From the NCBI GenBank assembly GCA_005787665.1, contig SYAB01000310.1, positions 1-24,927 of the forward strand: 24,927 nt of DNA. Direction: 5' to 3'. The stretch comes from Actinomycetota bacterium. GTDB lineage: Bacteria; Actinomycetota; Actinomycetes; Mycobacteriales; Mycobacteriaceae. The first letter of the stretch is position 1. Every line of letters starts with the position of its first letter. A program made the translations under genes and the position numbers. Below the pieces are notes generated by a model. That model was not told the origin of the DNA. It worked only from the letters and a program-made list of their open reading frames with translations, and searched no databases. Positions 1-11,200 of this stretch are shown here, one piece after another.

Positions 1-2
1 GG

Positions 3-3000
3 CAGCCCTCCGGTGTGGCTTCGGAGACGTCGGAGGACCTGCTGCTCTTCGCGTTGTCGGCCACCTCGGCCGATGCCCTGCGGGAGACCGCCGGCCGTAT
101 GGCCGACTGGGTGGCGGAGAGCAGCGAAGACCTGGATCTCGCCGATCTCGCCTACACGCTGATGCGGCGCCGTTCGCATCGGCCGGTCCGGACCGCGGTC
201 CTGGCTTCATCGGCTTCCGAGCTGGTCAAGGAACTGCGCGCGGTGGCCGACGGCGACGCCCCCTACCTTCCGGCGGTCGGCAACGATGTCAACGGTCCGG
301 TGTGGGTGTTTTCCGGGCAGGGTTCGCAGTGGGCCGGCATGGGTGCCCAACTACTGGAGACCGAGCCGGTGTTTGCGGCGACCGTCGCCGAGATCGAACC
401 TCTCATCGCCGCGGAGTCCGGCTTCTCGGTCACCGAGGCCATGCTCTCCGCCGAGTCTCTCGCCGGGATCGACCGGGTCCAGCCGACGGTGTTCGCCGTT
501 CAGGTCGCCCTGGCCGCGGCGATGAAGGACCACGGCGTCACCCCGGGCGCCGTCATCGGCCACTCGATGGGCGAGGCCGCCGCGGCCTGTGTCGCCGGGG
601 GGCTGTCGCTGGAGGACGCGGTCAAGGTGATCTGCCGGCGTTCGCGCCTGATGGCGGGTATCGCCGGTTCCGGCGCGATGGCCTCGGTGGAGTTGCCCGC
701 GGCCCAGGTGCTCAACGAGTTGTCGGCCCGCGGCGTCAATGACGTCGTGCTCTCGGTGGTCGCCTCACCGACCTCCACGGTCGTCGGCGGTGCCAAGGAC
801 TCGATCCGGCAACTGGTGGCCTCCTGGGAACAGGGCGGGGTGATGGCCCGCGAGGTGGCCGTGGACGTCGCATCGCACTCGCCCGAGGTCGATCCGATCC
901 TCGACGAGCTCACCGATTCGCTCGAGGGCATCGAGCCGCTGGAGCCGACCGTCCCGTACTACTCGGCGACCCTGTACGACCCGCGCGACGAGCCGTATTT
1001 CGACGCCGACTACTGGGTTGAGAACCTTCGCCATACCGTCCGTTTCGCTGCTGCGGTGCAGGCCGCACTCGAGGACGGCTACCGCATCTTCGGCGAGCTG
1101 TCGCCCCACCCGCTGTTGACCCATGCCGTGGACCAGACGGCCCGGGCCCTCGACGTTCCGCTCGCGGCCCTCGCTCCGCTGCGGCGCGAGCAGGAGTTGC
1201 CGCACGGGCTGCGGGATTTCCTGGCCGATCTCTACAGTGTCGGCGCAGCGGTGGACTCCGCCGACGTCGTCCCGGCGGGTCGTCTCGTCGACGCACCCCT
1301 GCCGGCGTGGACGAACGTTCCGCTGATCCTCACCCGCGACCCGCATGACCAGCACGCGCACGGCGGGCAGCTGCTGGCCGTGCATCCGCTGCTCGGCGCC
1401 CACGTGCGGCTGCCCGAGGATCCCGAACGGCATGTCTGGCAGGCCGAGGTCGGTACCGTCGCGCAGCCGTGGCTCGAGGACCACCGGGCCGACGAGGTCC
1501 CGGTGATGCCGGCAGCCTCCTACTGCGAGATGGCACTGGCCGCCGGCCGTTCGCTGTTCGGTGAACGATCCGAGGTCCGTGACGTCTGCTTCGGGCAGCC
1601 GTTGGCTCTCGGCGACGAGACCTCGATCTCCGCGACGGCTGTCCTCGCCGCTCCCGATTGCTACGAATTCGCCGTTCAGACCCGCGAGGACGGCGCTGAG
1701 GAGCAGCACTGCGTCGCCCTGCTGTGTGCCGGTGAGGACCGCGACGCACCCGCGGCGCATGACATCTCCGATCTGGTCGAGTTGCACCCGCAGGAGATCG
1801 GCGCCGCTGACGTTCAGGCATCCTTCGCCGCGCGCGGGGTCCAGTACGGTCCCGCCTTCACCGGTCTGAGTGCGCTGAACTACTGCGAGGGCCCGCAGCG
1901 GTCGGTGTTCGCTGCGGTCGCGCTGCCCAGTGCGATCCGCTCGCAGCAGAGCGCCTACGTGATCCATCCCGCGCTGCTGGACGCCTGTTTCCAGGCGGTT
2001 GACGCGCATCCCGAGGTCCAGGCGGTCAATGACGGTTTCCTGCCGGCACCCGCCGGCGTGCGGGAACTGCGCGCCTTCGCCTCGACCCGCAACGCGCACT
2101 ACTGCTACGCGCGGATCGCCGAGATCGCCGAAGGCCGGGTCGAAGCGGATATCGAGCTGCTCGATCAGCACGGTAACGTCCTCGTCGCGCTGACAGGTGC
2201 CGTCTTCCGTACCGCGAGTGCCGAGGTGCGCCAGGAGCGCATCCTCAACGACCGTTTGCTCGGCATCGAGTGGCTGCCTCAGGAGGCTCCCGAGGCCGAA
2301 CAGCCCGGTGCCCGCACGGTGCTGGTGGTCAGGGCGTTCGACGGGGTCGATGCCCGCGCGGATGAGATCGCCGCGGCGCTGGCCGCGCTCGACGCCGACG
2401 TGGTCACGATGGACTTTCCCGCCTCGGCGGATCAGGCGACGTGTAGTGAGCTGCTCCGGACCCGGGTCGAGGAGACCGGCTGCGGATCGATCGTCATCCT
2501 GACCGGTGCGGCGGACGCGCCCGGCGACGCCGTCGGCCGCGGGGCCGGGCAGGTGCGCCACCTCGTGCATATCGCCGCCAGCCTTCCGCAGATCGAGGGG
2601 CTGACTGCGCGGCTGTACGTCCTGACCCGTACCGCTCAGGCGGTGCTGGCCGATGACCAGGTGAATCTTGAGCAGGCCGGACTGCGCGGCCTCGTGCGGG
2701 TGCTCGGCACCGAGTTGCCGCACCAGTCCGCCTCCCAGATCGACGTCGATGACAGCACCGACGCGGGACTCGTCGCCCGTCAGCTGCTCTGCGACTCGGC
2801 CGAGGACGAGACGGCGTGGCGTGACGGCCGGTGGTACGTCGCGCGGATGGTTCCCGCCCCGCTTGAGGCGGCCGACCGGCGCACCGCCCAGGCCGATCTC
2901 GCGAAGGACGGGGTGCGGGTGCAGGTTCGCATCCCCGGGGATCTGGAGACCCTGGAGCTCGCTGCGTTCGACCGGACCCCCCCGGGGCCCGGTGCGATCG

Positions 3001-4976
3001 AGGTCGCCGTCAACGCCTCGAGTGTCAACTTCGCCGATGTTCTGCTGGCGTTCGGTCGTTACCCCGGTGTCGAGGATCAGCAGCCCGGGTTGGGCACCGA
3101 CTTCGCCGGTGTGGTGACCGCCGTGGGTCCCGATGTCACCGCTCACCGGGTGGGCGATCGCGTCGGCGGACTGTCGGCGGGCGGCTGCTGGAGCACCTTC
3201 CTCACCGTCGATGCCGCCGCGGCGGTCGCGCTGCCTGCCGGGATCAGCGATGAGCAGGCGGCCGCGGTCACCACGGCGTACGCCACCGCGTACTACGGAC
3301 TGCATCACCTGGCCCGCGTCACCAAGGGTGACCGGGTGCTGATCCATTCGGCGACCGGCGGAGTGGGACAGGCCGCGATGGCGATCGCCAAGGCCGCCGG
3401 AGCGGAGATCTTCGCGACGGCCGGCAGTGATGAGCGCCGGCAACTGTTGCGCGACATGGGCGTCCAGCACGTCTACGACTCGCGCACCACGGCGTTCGGC
3501 GACGAGATCCGCCGCGACACCGACGGTTACGGCGTGGATATCGTGCTGAATTCGGCGACCGGGGCGGCGCAGCGCGCGGGCCTGGAGTTGCTCGCCGTCG
3601 GTGGGCGGTTCATCGAGATCGGCAAGCGCGACATCTACGCGGACAGCCGGATCGGGCTCTACCCCTTCCGTCGGAACCTCGCGCTGTACGCCGTCGACCT
3701 GGCCCTGCTGGCGGTGAACCGGCCCGAGGTGGTCGGCGAGTTGTTGAGCACCGTGTACGCACTGATCGCTCAGGGCGAGCTACCCGTCCCGGAGAGCACC
3801 GTGCACCCGTTCGACGCGGCTGCCGTTCCGCTGCGGGAGATGAGTGGCGCCCGTCATACCGGCAAGCTGGTCCTGCGCATCCCGCACGAGGGCCGGGTGC
3901 CCGCGGTGGTGGCGCCGGAGAGCGCGACGCCGTTCCGCGCGGACGGCTCCTACATCATCACCGGCGGCATGGGTGGTCTGGGCTTGTTCCTCGCCGAGAA
4001 GATGGCGGCGGCCGGCTGTGGCCGGATCATCCTGAACGGCCGCTCCGAGCCGAAGCCCGAAGCGCTCGCGGTGATCGAACGGCTCCGGCGGGCCGGCGCG
4101 GACGTCCAGGTCGAGCGGGGCGACATCGCCGACGCGGCGACGGCGCAGCGACTGGTGGAGGCGGCGACGGCCACCGGTCTCCCGTTGCGCGGCGTCCTGC
4201 ACGGCGCGGCGCTGGTCGAGGACGCCACGCTGACCAACATCACCGACGAGTTGATCGACCGTGACTGGGCGCCGAAGGCCGCGGGAGCGTGGAACCTGCA
4301 CGTCGCCACGGCGGCCGCGGAGTTGGACTGGTTCTGCTCCTTCTCGTCGGCGGCGGCATTGGTCGGGTCGCCCGGCCAGGGTGCCTACGCGGCCGCCAAC
4401 AGCTGGCTGGACGGGTTCACCCGCTGGCGCCGCGCGCAGGGTCTGCCGGCGACGGCGGTCGCCTGGGGAGCCTGGAACGCGATCGGTGCCGGTCAGGCGA
4501 TGGCCGAACAGGCCGACGGCGCCATCGAGCCCGACGACGGCGCCTACGCCTTCGAGACCCTCCTGCGCTACGACCGCACCTATACCGGCTACGCGCCGGT
4601 GCTCGGGTCGCCGTGGTTGATGGCCTTCGCCCAACGCAGCCGGTTCGCGGAGGCGTTCCGGTCCCTCGGACAGAAGGGGAATGACACCAACAAGTTCCTT
4701 GTTGAACTCAAAGGTCTGCCCCAAGAGGAGTGGGCGGGCAAGTTGCGCCACCTGGTGTCCGAACAGGTGGGCTTGATTCTGCGCCGGTCCGTTGACCCGG
4801 ACCGGCCGCTGGCGGAGTACGGATTGGACTCACTGGGCAATCTTGAGGTCCGTACCCGCATTGAAACCGAAACAGGCGTCCGGATTAGCCCAGCGGACAT
4901 CAGCACCGTGCGATCACTGGCCGCGCATCTCTCCGAAAAGCTCGCGGCGCAGGAAGCAGGGGCGGTGGCGTCATAG
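3..4976 (+). CDS. Mycocerosic-acid-synthase-like type I polyketide synthase, 5' truncated (Pks5/MAS family)
   Basis: The reading frame is open to the left edge, so the real start and the ketosynthase domain lie outside the window. Residues below count from the in-frame GTG at 15, which is not the true start. The order is AT (about 95–390; GQGSQ at 101–105, GHSMGE with nucleophile Ser184, VASH at 285–288), DH (about 455–735; His490, Asp656), ER (about 975–1290; GGVG at 1115–1118), KR (about 1310–1500; TGGMGGLG from 1316, Ser1445, Tyr1458, Asn1462) and ACP (about 1575–1640; phosphopantetheine Ser1606 in LDSLGN). VASH is the signature of methylmalonyl-specific AT domains, so the expected product is a fully reduced methyl-branched acyl chain. 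With a missing KS of about 430 residues the length fits the roughly 2,100-residue MAS family. A 59-nt gap separates it from papA, suggesting one operon. The family is certain; assignment to Pks5 rather than another MAS-like paralogue rests on the ileS-proximal context. Confidence 0.95.
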   Translation, partial: QPSGVASETSEDLLLFALSATSADALRETAGRMADWVAESSEDLDLADLAYTLMRRRSHRPVRTAVLASSASELVKELRAVADGDAPYLPAVGNDVNGPVWVFSGQGSQWAGMGAQLLETEPVFAATVAEIEPLIAAESGFSVTEAMLSAESLAGIDRVQPTVFAVQVALAAAMKDHGVTPGAVIGHSMGEAAAACVAGGLSLEDAVKVICRRSRLMAGIAGSGAMASVELPAAQVLNELSARGVNDVVLSVVASPTSTVVGGAKDSIRQLVASWEQGGVMAREVAVDVASHSPEVDPILDELTDSLEGIEPLEPTVPYYSATLYDPRDEPYFDADYWVENLRHTVRFAAAVQAALEDGYRIFGELSPHPLLTHAVDQTARALDVPLAALAPLRREQELPHGLRDFLADLYSVGAAVDSADVVPAGRLVDAPLPAWTNVPLILTRDPHDQHAHGGQLLAVHPLLGAHVRLPEDPERHVWQAEVGTVAQPWLEDHRADEVPVMPAASYCEMALAAGRSLFGERSEVRDVCFGQPLALGDETSISATAVLAAPDCYEFAVQTREDGAEEQHCVALLCAGEDRDAPAAHDISDLVELHPQEIGAADVQASFAARGVQYGPAFTGLSALNYCEGPQRSVFAAVALPSAIRSQQSAYVIHPALLDACFQAVDAHPEVQAVNDGFLPAPAGVRELRAFASTRNAHYCYARIAEIAEGRVEADIELLDQHGNVLVALTGAVFRTASAEVRQERILNDRLLGIEWLPQEAPEAEQPGARTVLVVRAFDGVDARADEIAAALAALDADVVTMDFPASADQATCSELLRTRVEETGCGSIVILTGAADAPGDAVGRGAGQVRHLVHIAASLPQIEGLTARLYVLTRTAQAVLADDQVNLEQAGLRGLVRVLGTELPHQSASQIDVDDSTDAGLVARQLLCDSAEDETAWRDGRWYVARMVPAPLEAADRRTAQADLAKDGVRVQVRIPGDLETLELAAFDRTPPGPGAIEVAVNASSVNFADVLLAFGRYPGVEDQQPGLGTDFAGVVTAVGPDVTAHRVGDRVGGLSAGGCWSTFLTVDAAAAVALPAGISDEQAAAVTTAYATAYYGLHHLARVTKGDRVLIHSATGGVGQAAMAIAKAAGAEIFATAGSDERRQLLRDMGVQHVYDSRTTAFGDEIRRDTDGYGVDIVLNSATGAAQRAGLELLAVGGRFIEIGKRDIYADSRIGLYPFRRNLALYAVDLALLAVNRPEVVGELLSTVYALIAQGELPVPESTVHPFDAAAVPLREMSGARHTGKLVLRIPHEGRVPAVVAPESATPFRADGSYIITGGMGGLGLFLAEKMAAAGCGRIILNGRSEPKPEALAVIERLRRAGADVQVERGDIADAATAQRLVEAATATGLPLRGVLHGAALVEDATLTNITDELIDRDWAPKAAGAWNLHVATAAAELDWFCSFSSAAALVGSPGQGAYAAANSWLDGFTRWRRAQGLPATAVAWGAWNAIGAGQAMAEQADGAIEPDDGAYAFETLLRYDRTYTGYAPVLGSPWLMAFAQRSRFAEAFRSLGQKGNDTNKFLVELKGLPQEEWAGKLRHLVSEQVGLILRRSVDPDRPLAEYGLDSLGNLEVRTRIETETGVRISPADISTVRSLAAHLSEKLAAQEAGAVAS

Positions 4977-5035
4977 ACCACTCACCCCCGCGACCGTCGT
5001 CCCACTGATCAGAAGACAACTTTGAGGAGAACGAA

Positions 5036-6457
5036 ATGCTCATCGGCCCCGTGTCCATCGGGACAATCGACCAATGGAAGCCAGGCCCCGGTTCGGTGGT
5101 CTCGTGGCACCCCACGCCCGCGGCGCGCAACAAGGCGGCCCAGGCCCCGCTGAACCCGGTGGAGCCGGGCTACATGCAGGCCCAGCACATCCGCGGCTAC
5201 AAGGAGTACGCGGAGAAGGGCTTGGACTACTCGCGGCTGATGATCGCGTCCTACGATGCGCCGGGTCAGTGCGATCTGCGCGCGATGAACTACGTCATCA
5301 ACGCCCACGTGCGGCGGCATGACACCTACCGCAACTGGTTCGAGTACCAGGGCGACACACTGGTGCGGCACACCATGGAGAACGCCGCCGACATCAAGTT
5401 CGTCGCGACCAAGCACGGCGACATGAGCAACGAGGAGTTCTGCGACCTGCTGCGCTCCACGCCGTCGCCGCTGGAGTGGGACTGTTTCAGCTTCGGGATC
5501 GTGCAGGGTCCGGAGAAGTTCACCTTCTACATGAGCATCGACCACGTTCACATGGATGCCCAGTTCATCGGTGTCGCGCTGATGGAGTTCTGCCTGATGT
5601 ACGCGTCCCTGGTCGCCGGCAACCCGCCGATGCAGCTGCCCGACCCCGGGACCCACGAGGAATTCTGCGTCCGGCAGCGGGAGTACACCTCGAAGCTGAC
5701 GATGGAATCCCCGGAGATCCGCACCTGGACGGAGTTCGCCCTCGAGAACGACGGCAGCTTCCCGGAGTTCCCGCTGCCGCTCGGTGATACGACCGTGCCG
5801 TGCCCGGGCGAACTGGTCACCTTCGATCTGATGGACGGTGAGCAGACCGCCGAGTTCGAGGTGGTGTGCGAACGGGCCGGCGCGCGGTTCGTCGGCGGGG
5901 TGTTCGGTTGCCTGGCGATCGCCGAGAACGAGTTGAGCGGGGCGCCCACCTACTACGGCCTCACCCCGACCGACACCCGCAACGCGTCGGAGTTGATGAC
6001 CCTGGGGTGGTTCACCGGTCTGATCCCGTTGACCGTCCCGGTCGCGGGCACGTCGTTCGCCGAGGTCGCCCGGGCTGCGCAGAAGTCGTTCGACGCCGGC
6101 CGTGACGTGTCCCGCGTTCCGTTCGACCGGGTCGTGGAGTTGGCTGCACCGGTGGGTGTCACCCGGCCCAAGGCAGGGTTCCCCCAGGTGAACTACTTCG
6201 ACGTCGGCCTGCCGCCGCTGTCGGCCTTCCTCACCTCCGGGATGGGTGGCGGAGCGAACATTGGTCTCTACTTCGACGGGCGGTTGTCCAACCCGCTATG
6301 TTTCTGGGTGGTTCGGCTCCAGGACAGGACGATGGTGACCGTGCTCTACCCGGGTAACCCGGTGGCGCGGGAGTCCATCGAAACCTATATCGGTGTCGTA
6401 AAGTCCGTGTTCCAGCGGGCTCTTGAGGACAAGGGCGCGCTGGTCGGCGCGAAGTAG
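5036..6457 (+). CDS. PapA-family polyketide-associated acyltransferase
   Basis: 473 residues, the usual size for mycobacterial PapA proteins, which are condensation-domain-like enzymes transferring PKS-made acyl chains onto trehalose, other sugars or diols. The catalytic HxxxD motif is HVHMD, with His170 and Asp174. The ATG at 5036 has a strong Shine-Dalgarno, GAGGAG at 5024–5029, 6 nt upstream, which fixes the start. The gene lies 59 nt after the PKS stop and 80 nt before fadD on the same strand, the pks–papA–fadD arrangement typical of acyltrehalose and LOS loci. Residues 1–60 resemble the PapA3/PapA4-type N-terminus rather than the shorter PapA5, judged from recall of those families. The acceptor sugar and positional specificity cannot be read from sequence. 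Confidence 0.93.
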   Translation: MLIGPVSIGTIDQWKPGPGSVVSWHPTPAARNKAAQAPLNPVEPGYMQAQHIRGYKEYAEKGLDYSRLMIASYDAPGQCDLRAMNYVINAHVRRHDTYRNWFEYQGDTLVRHTMENAADIKFVATKHGDMSNEEFCDLLRSTPSPLEWDCFSFGIVQGPEKFTFYMSIDHVHMDAQFIGVALMEFCLMYASLVAGNPPMQLPDPGTHEEFCVRQREYTSKLTMESPEIRTWTEFALENDGSFPEFPLPLGDTTVPCPGELVTFDLMDGEQTAEFEVVCERAGARFVGGVFGCLAIAENELSGAPTYYGLTPTDTRNASELMTLGWFTGLIPLTVPVAGTSFAEVARAAQKSFDAGRDVSRVPFDRVVELAAPVGVTRPKAGFPQVNYFDVGLPPLSAFLTSGMGGGANIGLYFDGRLSNPLCFWVVRLQDRTMVTVLYPGNPVARESIETYIGVVKSVFQRALEDKGALVGAK

Positions 6458-6537
6458 AGGGCGCGACGGCCGGACAGCGGGAAGTTCTCGGTGACAGCAC
6501 GGGCCGGGATTGGTGATCAGGAGGACGTGTAGCACCG

Positions 6538-8265
6538 ATGTTGAGGTCTTCGATTCCCGCTGTCCTGCGAGAGCGCGCCAGTCTGCAACCCAATGACACC
6601 GCCTTCACCTTCGTCGACTACGACAAGGAGTGGGAAGGGGTTCCGGAGTCGCTGACCTGGGCGGGGGTCTATCAGCGGGTCAGGAACCTGGCCACCGAGC
6701 TCAAATCCTGCGCGAGCGTCGGTGACCGCGCGGTCATCCTGGCGCCGCAGAACCTGGACTACGTCGTCGCCTTCCTGGCCTCGCTGGAGACCGGCATCAT
6801 CGCGGTGCCGCTGTCGACGCCGGCCGAGGGGCACCACGACGAACGGGTGACCGCGGTCCTTCGGGACGCCGCCCCGACGGTGATCTTCACCACGTCCGGA
6901 GTGGTGGACAACGTCGCCGGCTACGCCGTCGCCCAGGGGGACGGCCCGGTGCCGACCGTGCTCGAGGTCGATCGGATGGATCTGGACTCGCGCCGCAAGT
7001 TCTCCCCGGTGCGCGAGGAGAAGCCCGAAACGGCCTATCTGCAGTACACCTCGGGTTCCACCAGGACCCCGGCCGGGGTGATGGTGTCCAACCGCAACCT
7101 GTCGGCGAACTTCGAGCAGATGGTCGGCGCGATGTTTCCCGACGAGGGCAGGATGGTGCCGCCCGGGACCACGACGGTGTCCTGGCTGCCCTTCTATCAC
7201 GACATGGGGCTGATGCTCGGCGTCGCAGCACCGATCCTGGGCGGCTGGGAAACCATGTTCATGACGCCGATCGCGTTCCTGCAGCGGCCGGCCCGCTGGA
7301 TGCAGAACCTGGCCCGCTACACCCGCACCGTCACGGCCGCCCCCAACTTCGCCTATGAACTCGCCCTCTCGCGGACCAAGGACGAGGATCTCGAGGGCCT
7401 CGACCTCGGCGACGTGAGCAGGATGATCAGCGGTGCCGAGCGCGTCCACGTGTCGACCATCAAGAGGTTCGTGCAGCGCTTCGCCAAATTCAACTTCCCG
7501 GAGAACGTCATCCGCCCGTCGTACGGTCTCGCGGAGGCGACGCTGTACGTCGCCACCCACCGCACCGCCGGCGCCCAGGTGGTCAGCTTCGAGCCCGACA
7601 AGCTGTCCGACGGTCATGCCGAGCGGTGCCAGAGTGGGACCGCGCTGATCAGCTATGGCCGGCCCGACTCCCCATCCGTCAGGATCGTGGACCCGGAGAC
7701 CGGCAAGGAGAACCCGGCGGGGGAGATCGGCGAGATCTGGGTGCACGGGGAGAACGTCGCGCTCGGGTACTGGGGCAAACCCGAGGAGACCGCGTACACC
7801 TTCGGTGCCGCTCTCACCGACGCCGCCGAGGGAACACCCCCGGGCACCTGGCTGCGGACGGGCGATCTCGGCTTCATCTCCGAGGGCGAACTCTTCATCA
7901 TCGGCCGGATGAAGGACCTGCTCATCGTGCGCGGGCGTAATCACTATCCCGACGACATCGAGGCGACGGTGCAGGCGCGCTCCGGTGGCCGGGTCGCCGC
8001 GATCTCCATTCCGGACGCCGAGACCGAGAAGCTGGTCGTGGTCGTCGAGTTCAAGCGTGGCGATGCCGCCGAGGAAGAGTTCCGCGAGCGGCTGCGCATT
8101 CTCAACGCCGAGATCACCGCGGCGATCTCGCAGTTCCACGAGTTGGCGGTCGGCGATATCGTCATCGTCGCGCCCGGTTCCATCCCGATCACGACCAGCG
8201 GCAAGATCCGACGATCCGGATGCGTCGAGAAGTACCAGAAGGACGAGTTCGCCCGGTTGGGCTGA
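6538..8265 (+). CDS. Long-chain fatty acyl-AMP ligase (FAAL, FadD23/FadD24-like)
   Basis: 575-residue member of the ANL adenylating superfamily. The phosphate-binding loop YTSGSTRTPAG starts at residue 170, with an SYGLAEATLY motif in the central region, TGDLGF further on, and the hinge/A8 segment GRMKDLLIVRGRNHYPDD. SGSTRTPAG with Arg, together with LIVRGRNHYP, is typical of FAALs, which form acyl-adenylates and load a PKS rather than making acyl-CoA. Its expected role is to supply the starter acyl chain to the upstream MAS-like PKS. The ATG at 6538 is the first start after an in-frame stop at 6514. AGGAGG at 6519–6524 lies 13 nt upstream, farther than usual, and no better start exists nearby. 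It ends 22 bp before the convergent mmpL stop. Confidence 0.93.
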   Translation: MLRSSIPAVLRERASLQPNDTAFTFVDYDKEWEGVPESLTWAGVYQRVRNLATELKSCASVGDRAVILAPQNLDYVVAFLASLETGIIAVPLSTPAEGHHDERVTAVLRDAAPTVIFTTSGVVDNVAGYAVAQGDGPVPTVLEVDRMDLDSRRKFSPVREEKPETAYLQYTSGSTRTPAGVMVSNRNLSANFEQMVGAMFPDEGRMVPPGTTTVSWLPFYHDMGLMLGVAAPILGGWETMFMTPIAFLQRPARWMQNLARYTRTVTAAPNFAYELALSRTKDEDLEGLDLGDVSRMISGAERVHVSTIKRFVQRFAKFNFPENVIRPSYGLAEATLYVATHRTAGAQVVSFEPDKLSDGHAERCQSGTALISYGRPDSPSVRIVDPETGKENPAGEIGEIWVHGENVALGYWGKPEETAYTFGAALTDAAEGTPPGTWLRTGDLGFISEGELFIIGRMKDLLIVRGRNHYPDDIEATVQARSGGRVAAISIPDAETEKLVVVVEFKRGDAAEEEFRERLRILNAEITAAISQFHELAVGDIVIVAPGSIPITTSGKIRRSGCVEKYQKDEFARLG

Positions 8266-8271
8266 GCGTCC

Positions 8272-8287
8272 GCCGGCCTCGGCCGGC
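8272..8287. terminator. Candidate bidirectional hairpin terminator between fadD and mmpL
   Basis: GCCGGC (8272–8277), loop CTCG, GCCGGC (8282–8287) forms a perfect 6-bp stem, extendable to 7 bp with a 2-nt loop. It fills the 22-bp gap between the convergent stops at 8263–8265 and 8288–8290. There is no U-tract, which is common for mycobacterial hairpins, so the assignment rests on position and symmetry only. Confidence 0.4.
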
Positions 8288-11200
8288 TCAGTGGGATCCG
8301 ACGACCTCACCGGTCTTCGCCGGTTTGACCGGTTTGGGCGGCTGCCACTTCGAGGGCCACCAATTCGCCTTACCGACCAGTACGGCGGTGGCGGGCACCG
8401 TGATGGTGCGGACCAGGAAAGTGTCCAGCAGGATTCCCACCCCGATCACGAAGCCGATCTGAACCAGGGTTGAGATCCCGGAGAACTGCAGACCCAGCAT
8501 CGAGGCGGCGAAGATCAGACCGGCCGCGGTGATCACGCCGCCGGTCTGCTGCACGGTGCGGATCACACCCGATTTGATGCCGTGCGGTGATTCGTCGCGG
8601 ATTCGGGAGATCAGCAGCAGGTTATAGTCCGCTCCCACGGCGACGAGGATGATGAACGCCATCCCCGGCACGCTCCAATGCAGGTCCTGGCCCATGCCAT
8701 AGCGGAAGAACAACACGCCCAGCCCGAGTGCCGACAGGTAGGAGATCACCACGGAGGCGATCAGATACAGCGGGGCCACAAGCGCCCGCAACAGCAGGAT
8801 CAGGATGCTCAGGACCACCAGGATCGTGGTGGCGACGATCAGCCTCAGGTCGCGGTAGTAATAGTCGCGGGTATCGCGCAACGACACCGAGAAGCCGGTC
8901 ATCGAGATGTCGGCGTCGGCCAGCGTGGTGTTCGGCTGCGCGCTGCGCGCGGCGGCGGTCACCGCGTTCACCTGATCCATCGCCTCGGCGCTGAAGGGAT
9001 TCAGTTTGGTCTGGACCATGTACCGGACGGTCCGGCCGTCCGGGGAGATGAAGATGGCGGCTGCCTTCTTGAATTCCTCGCTGGTCAGGATCTGGGCGGG
9101 GATGTAGAAACCGGCCATCGACTGGGTGGTGGCCCCCTGCTTCATCCCCAGCAGGAATGCCGAGGCCTCGTCGAGGCCGGCCCCGAGCCGCTTGGTCTGG
9201 TCGACGAGGAGCTGGACCCCGTCGGCGACCTTGCGACTGGCGTCGGCCAGGGTGTTGGCGTTCTGTTCGAGTTGGGCCAGCTGGTTCTGCGCGCTTGCCG
9301 GGCTGTCGATACCCGCCGCGCGCAGTGCCTGGGTGACGGAGTCGAGCGCCGACCGGAGACTGTCCGACGTGGCGCCCAGCGACTGGTTGCCCTGGACCGC
9401 CTGCAGCTGGCGGCCGAGCTCGTCGAGTTGCTCGAGAAGGCCGTTGCCACCCTCCGCCGCGATCTGGTCGAGCTGGGCGCGGCTGGCACTGCAGGCCGGG
9501 TCGGCGTCGCAGACCGGGCTCGCGTGCAGGGCGTTGAGAATCGGGTCCACCTGCCGGTCGAAGGTGTCGGAGGCGTCACCGACATTCGCCCCGATGCTCT
9601 CACCGAGGGAGTGGATGGCATCCAGCAGCTTGTTGGAGGCGTCGAAATCCTGCAGCGGCTTGTCGCCACCGACCTGGCCCTGCATGTACGAGAGCGCCTG
9701 GACCAGCCCGCTGACGGTGGCGATGGTCTGGCCGAGCTGGCCGCGGATCACCCCCAGGGTGTCGGCGATCTGATCCGCACCGCTGGCGAGCAGGTTCAAC
9801 TGGGCGTCGTTGCCCGAAATCTGGCCGGAGGCCTCGCCCAGCCGGCTGCCCACCTCACCGGCCTGGAAGGACAGCCGGGCCTTCTCGAAGGACTCCCCGG
9901 TGGGCCTGGTGATCCCGCGAACCAGCTCGATATCGGGAATCTGGCTGATCCGGTACGCCATCTGTTCCATGTCCGCGAGGGCTTCCGGGGTGCGCAGATC
10001 ATGCGGTGACCGGATCAGCACGTATTGCGGAAGGCTCGCGTTGACCGGGAAGTGCCGGCCGATCGCGTCGTAGCCCTGGATGCTCGCGGTGTCGATGGGC
10101 AGGGCCTTGCGGTCGTCGTAGTTGTACCGCGCCAGGGTCGACGACGCGGCCAGCGCGACCAGGATGAGCAGGCTGGCGACCAGGTAGGCGGCCGGACGCC
10201 GCACGATGCGGATGCCCGACCGCCGCCAGAACGTGGTGGTCAGGTCGCGCCGGGGCCGTGCCCATCCGCGCCGGCCGACCAGCACGAGCAGGGCGGGCAG
10301 GAACGTCAGCGCGCCCGCGCATCCGACGCAGATGGCGGTGGCCAGTGCCACGCCGATGGTGGAGAAGACCGTGAGTTGGGTGAAGATCATGCCGAGGAAG
10401 GTCACTGCGACCGTGGCCGCCGATGCGGCGATCACCTTGCCCACCGAGTTCAGCGCGTTGCGGACCGCCGTATCGGAGTGTGCGCCGGCCCGCAGATAGT
10501 CGTGGTAGCGGCTGATCAGGAACACCGCATAGTCGGTGCCGGCACCCGCCATCATCGCGGTCAGCAAAACGATCGTCTGGTTGGAGACGGCCAGGCCGGC
10601 CGTGCCGAGGCCCGCCACCACGCCCTGCGCGACGAACAGCGACACCCCGATCATCACGAGGGGCAGCATCATGGTGAGCGGGTTGCGGTAAATCATCAGC
10701 AGGATCGCCAGCAGGCCCACCGCGGTGGCGAGTTCGATGCGTATCCGGTCGCGCTCGCCGATCGCGGTGAGGTCGTAGACGGTGCCGGCGGGCCCGGTGA
10801 TATCGGCTGTGACCGTCGTTCCCGCGACGGTCTCCTGCACCGTCTGCATCACCTGTCGGGTCGCGGCCACCGAGGTCGGTGTGCCCAGCTCGCCGGAAAT
10901 GTTGACCGGAACCAGCCAGGCTTTGCCGTCCTTGCTCGCCAGCACCTCCCGCAACGGTGGGGTGGTGAGGAAGTCCTGGAACGCCGCGACGTTGTCGGGA
11001 TCGGCCCGCAACCTGTCCACCAGAGTGCGGTACACCTGCTCGTCGGCCGCGTTGAGGCCCTTCTCGTTGGTGAGGACGACCAGCAGGATGTTGTCGGAAC
11101 TGGCCTCCTTGAACGCATCGGTCATCTGCCGCGCGCTGACCATGGACGGGGCGTCGACCGGCAATACGGCGGCGGGTGCCTTCTGGGCCAGCTCGGACAG

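Noticed and set aside
765..3470. A 901-codon open frame on the minus strand inside the PKS
   Set aside because: It lies exactly antisense to the AT-to-ER region, has low-complexity Arg/Gly/Asp/His-rich sequence with no domain, and is explained by high GC third positions of the real gene.
6517..8310. A 597-codon minus-strand frame covering fadD
   Set aside because: It is the antisense shadow of a clear FAAL gene, with no recognisable motifs.
8678..10009. A 443-codon plus-strand open frame inside mmpL
   Set aside because: It is antisense to the coiled-coil region, with Gln/Gly/Val-rich sequence mirroring MmpL codons; no motif or ribosome binding site supports it.
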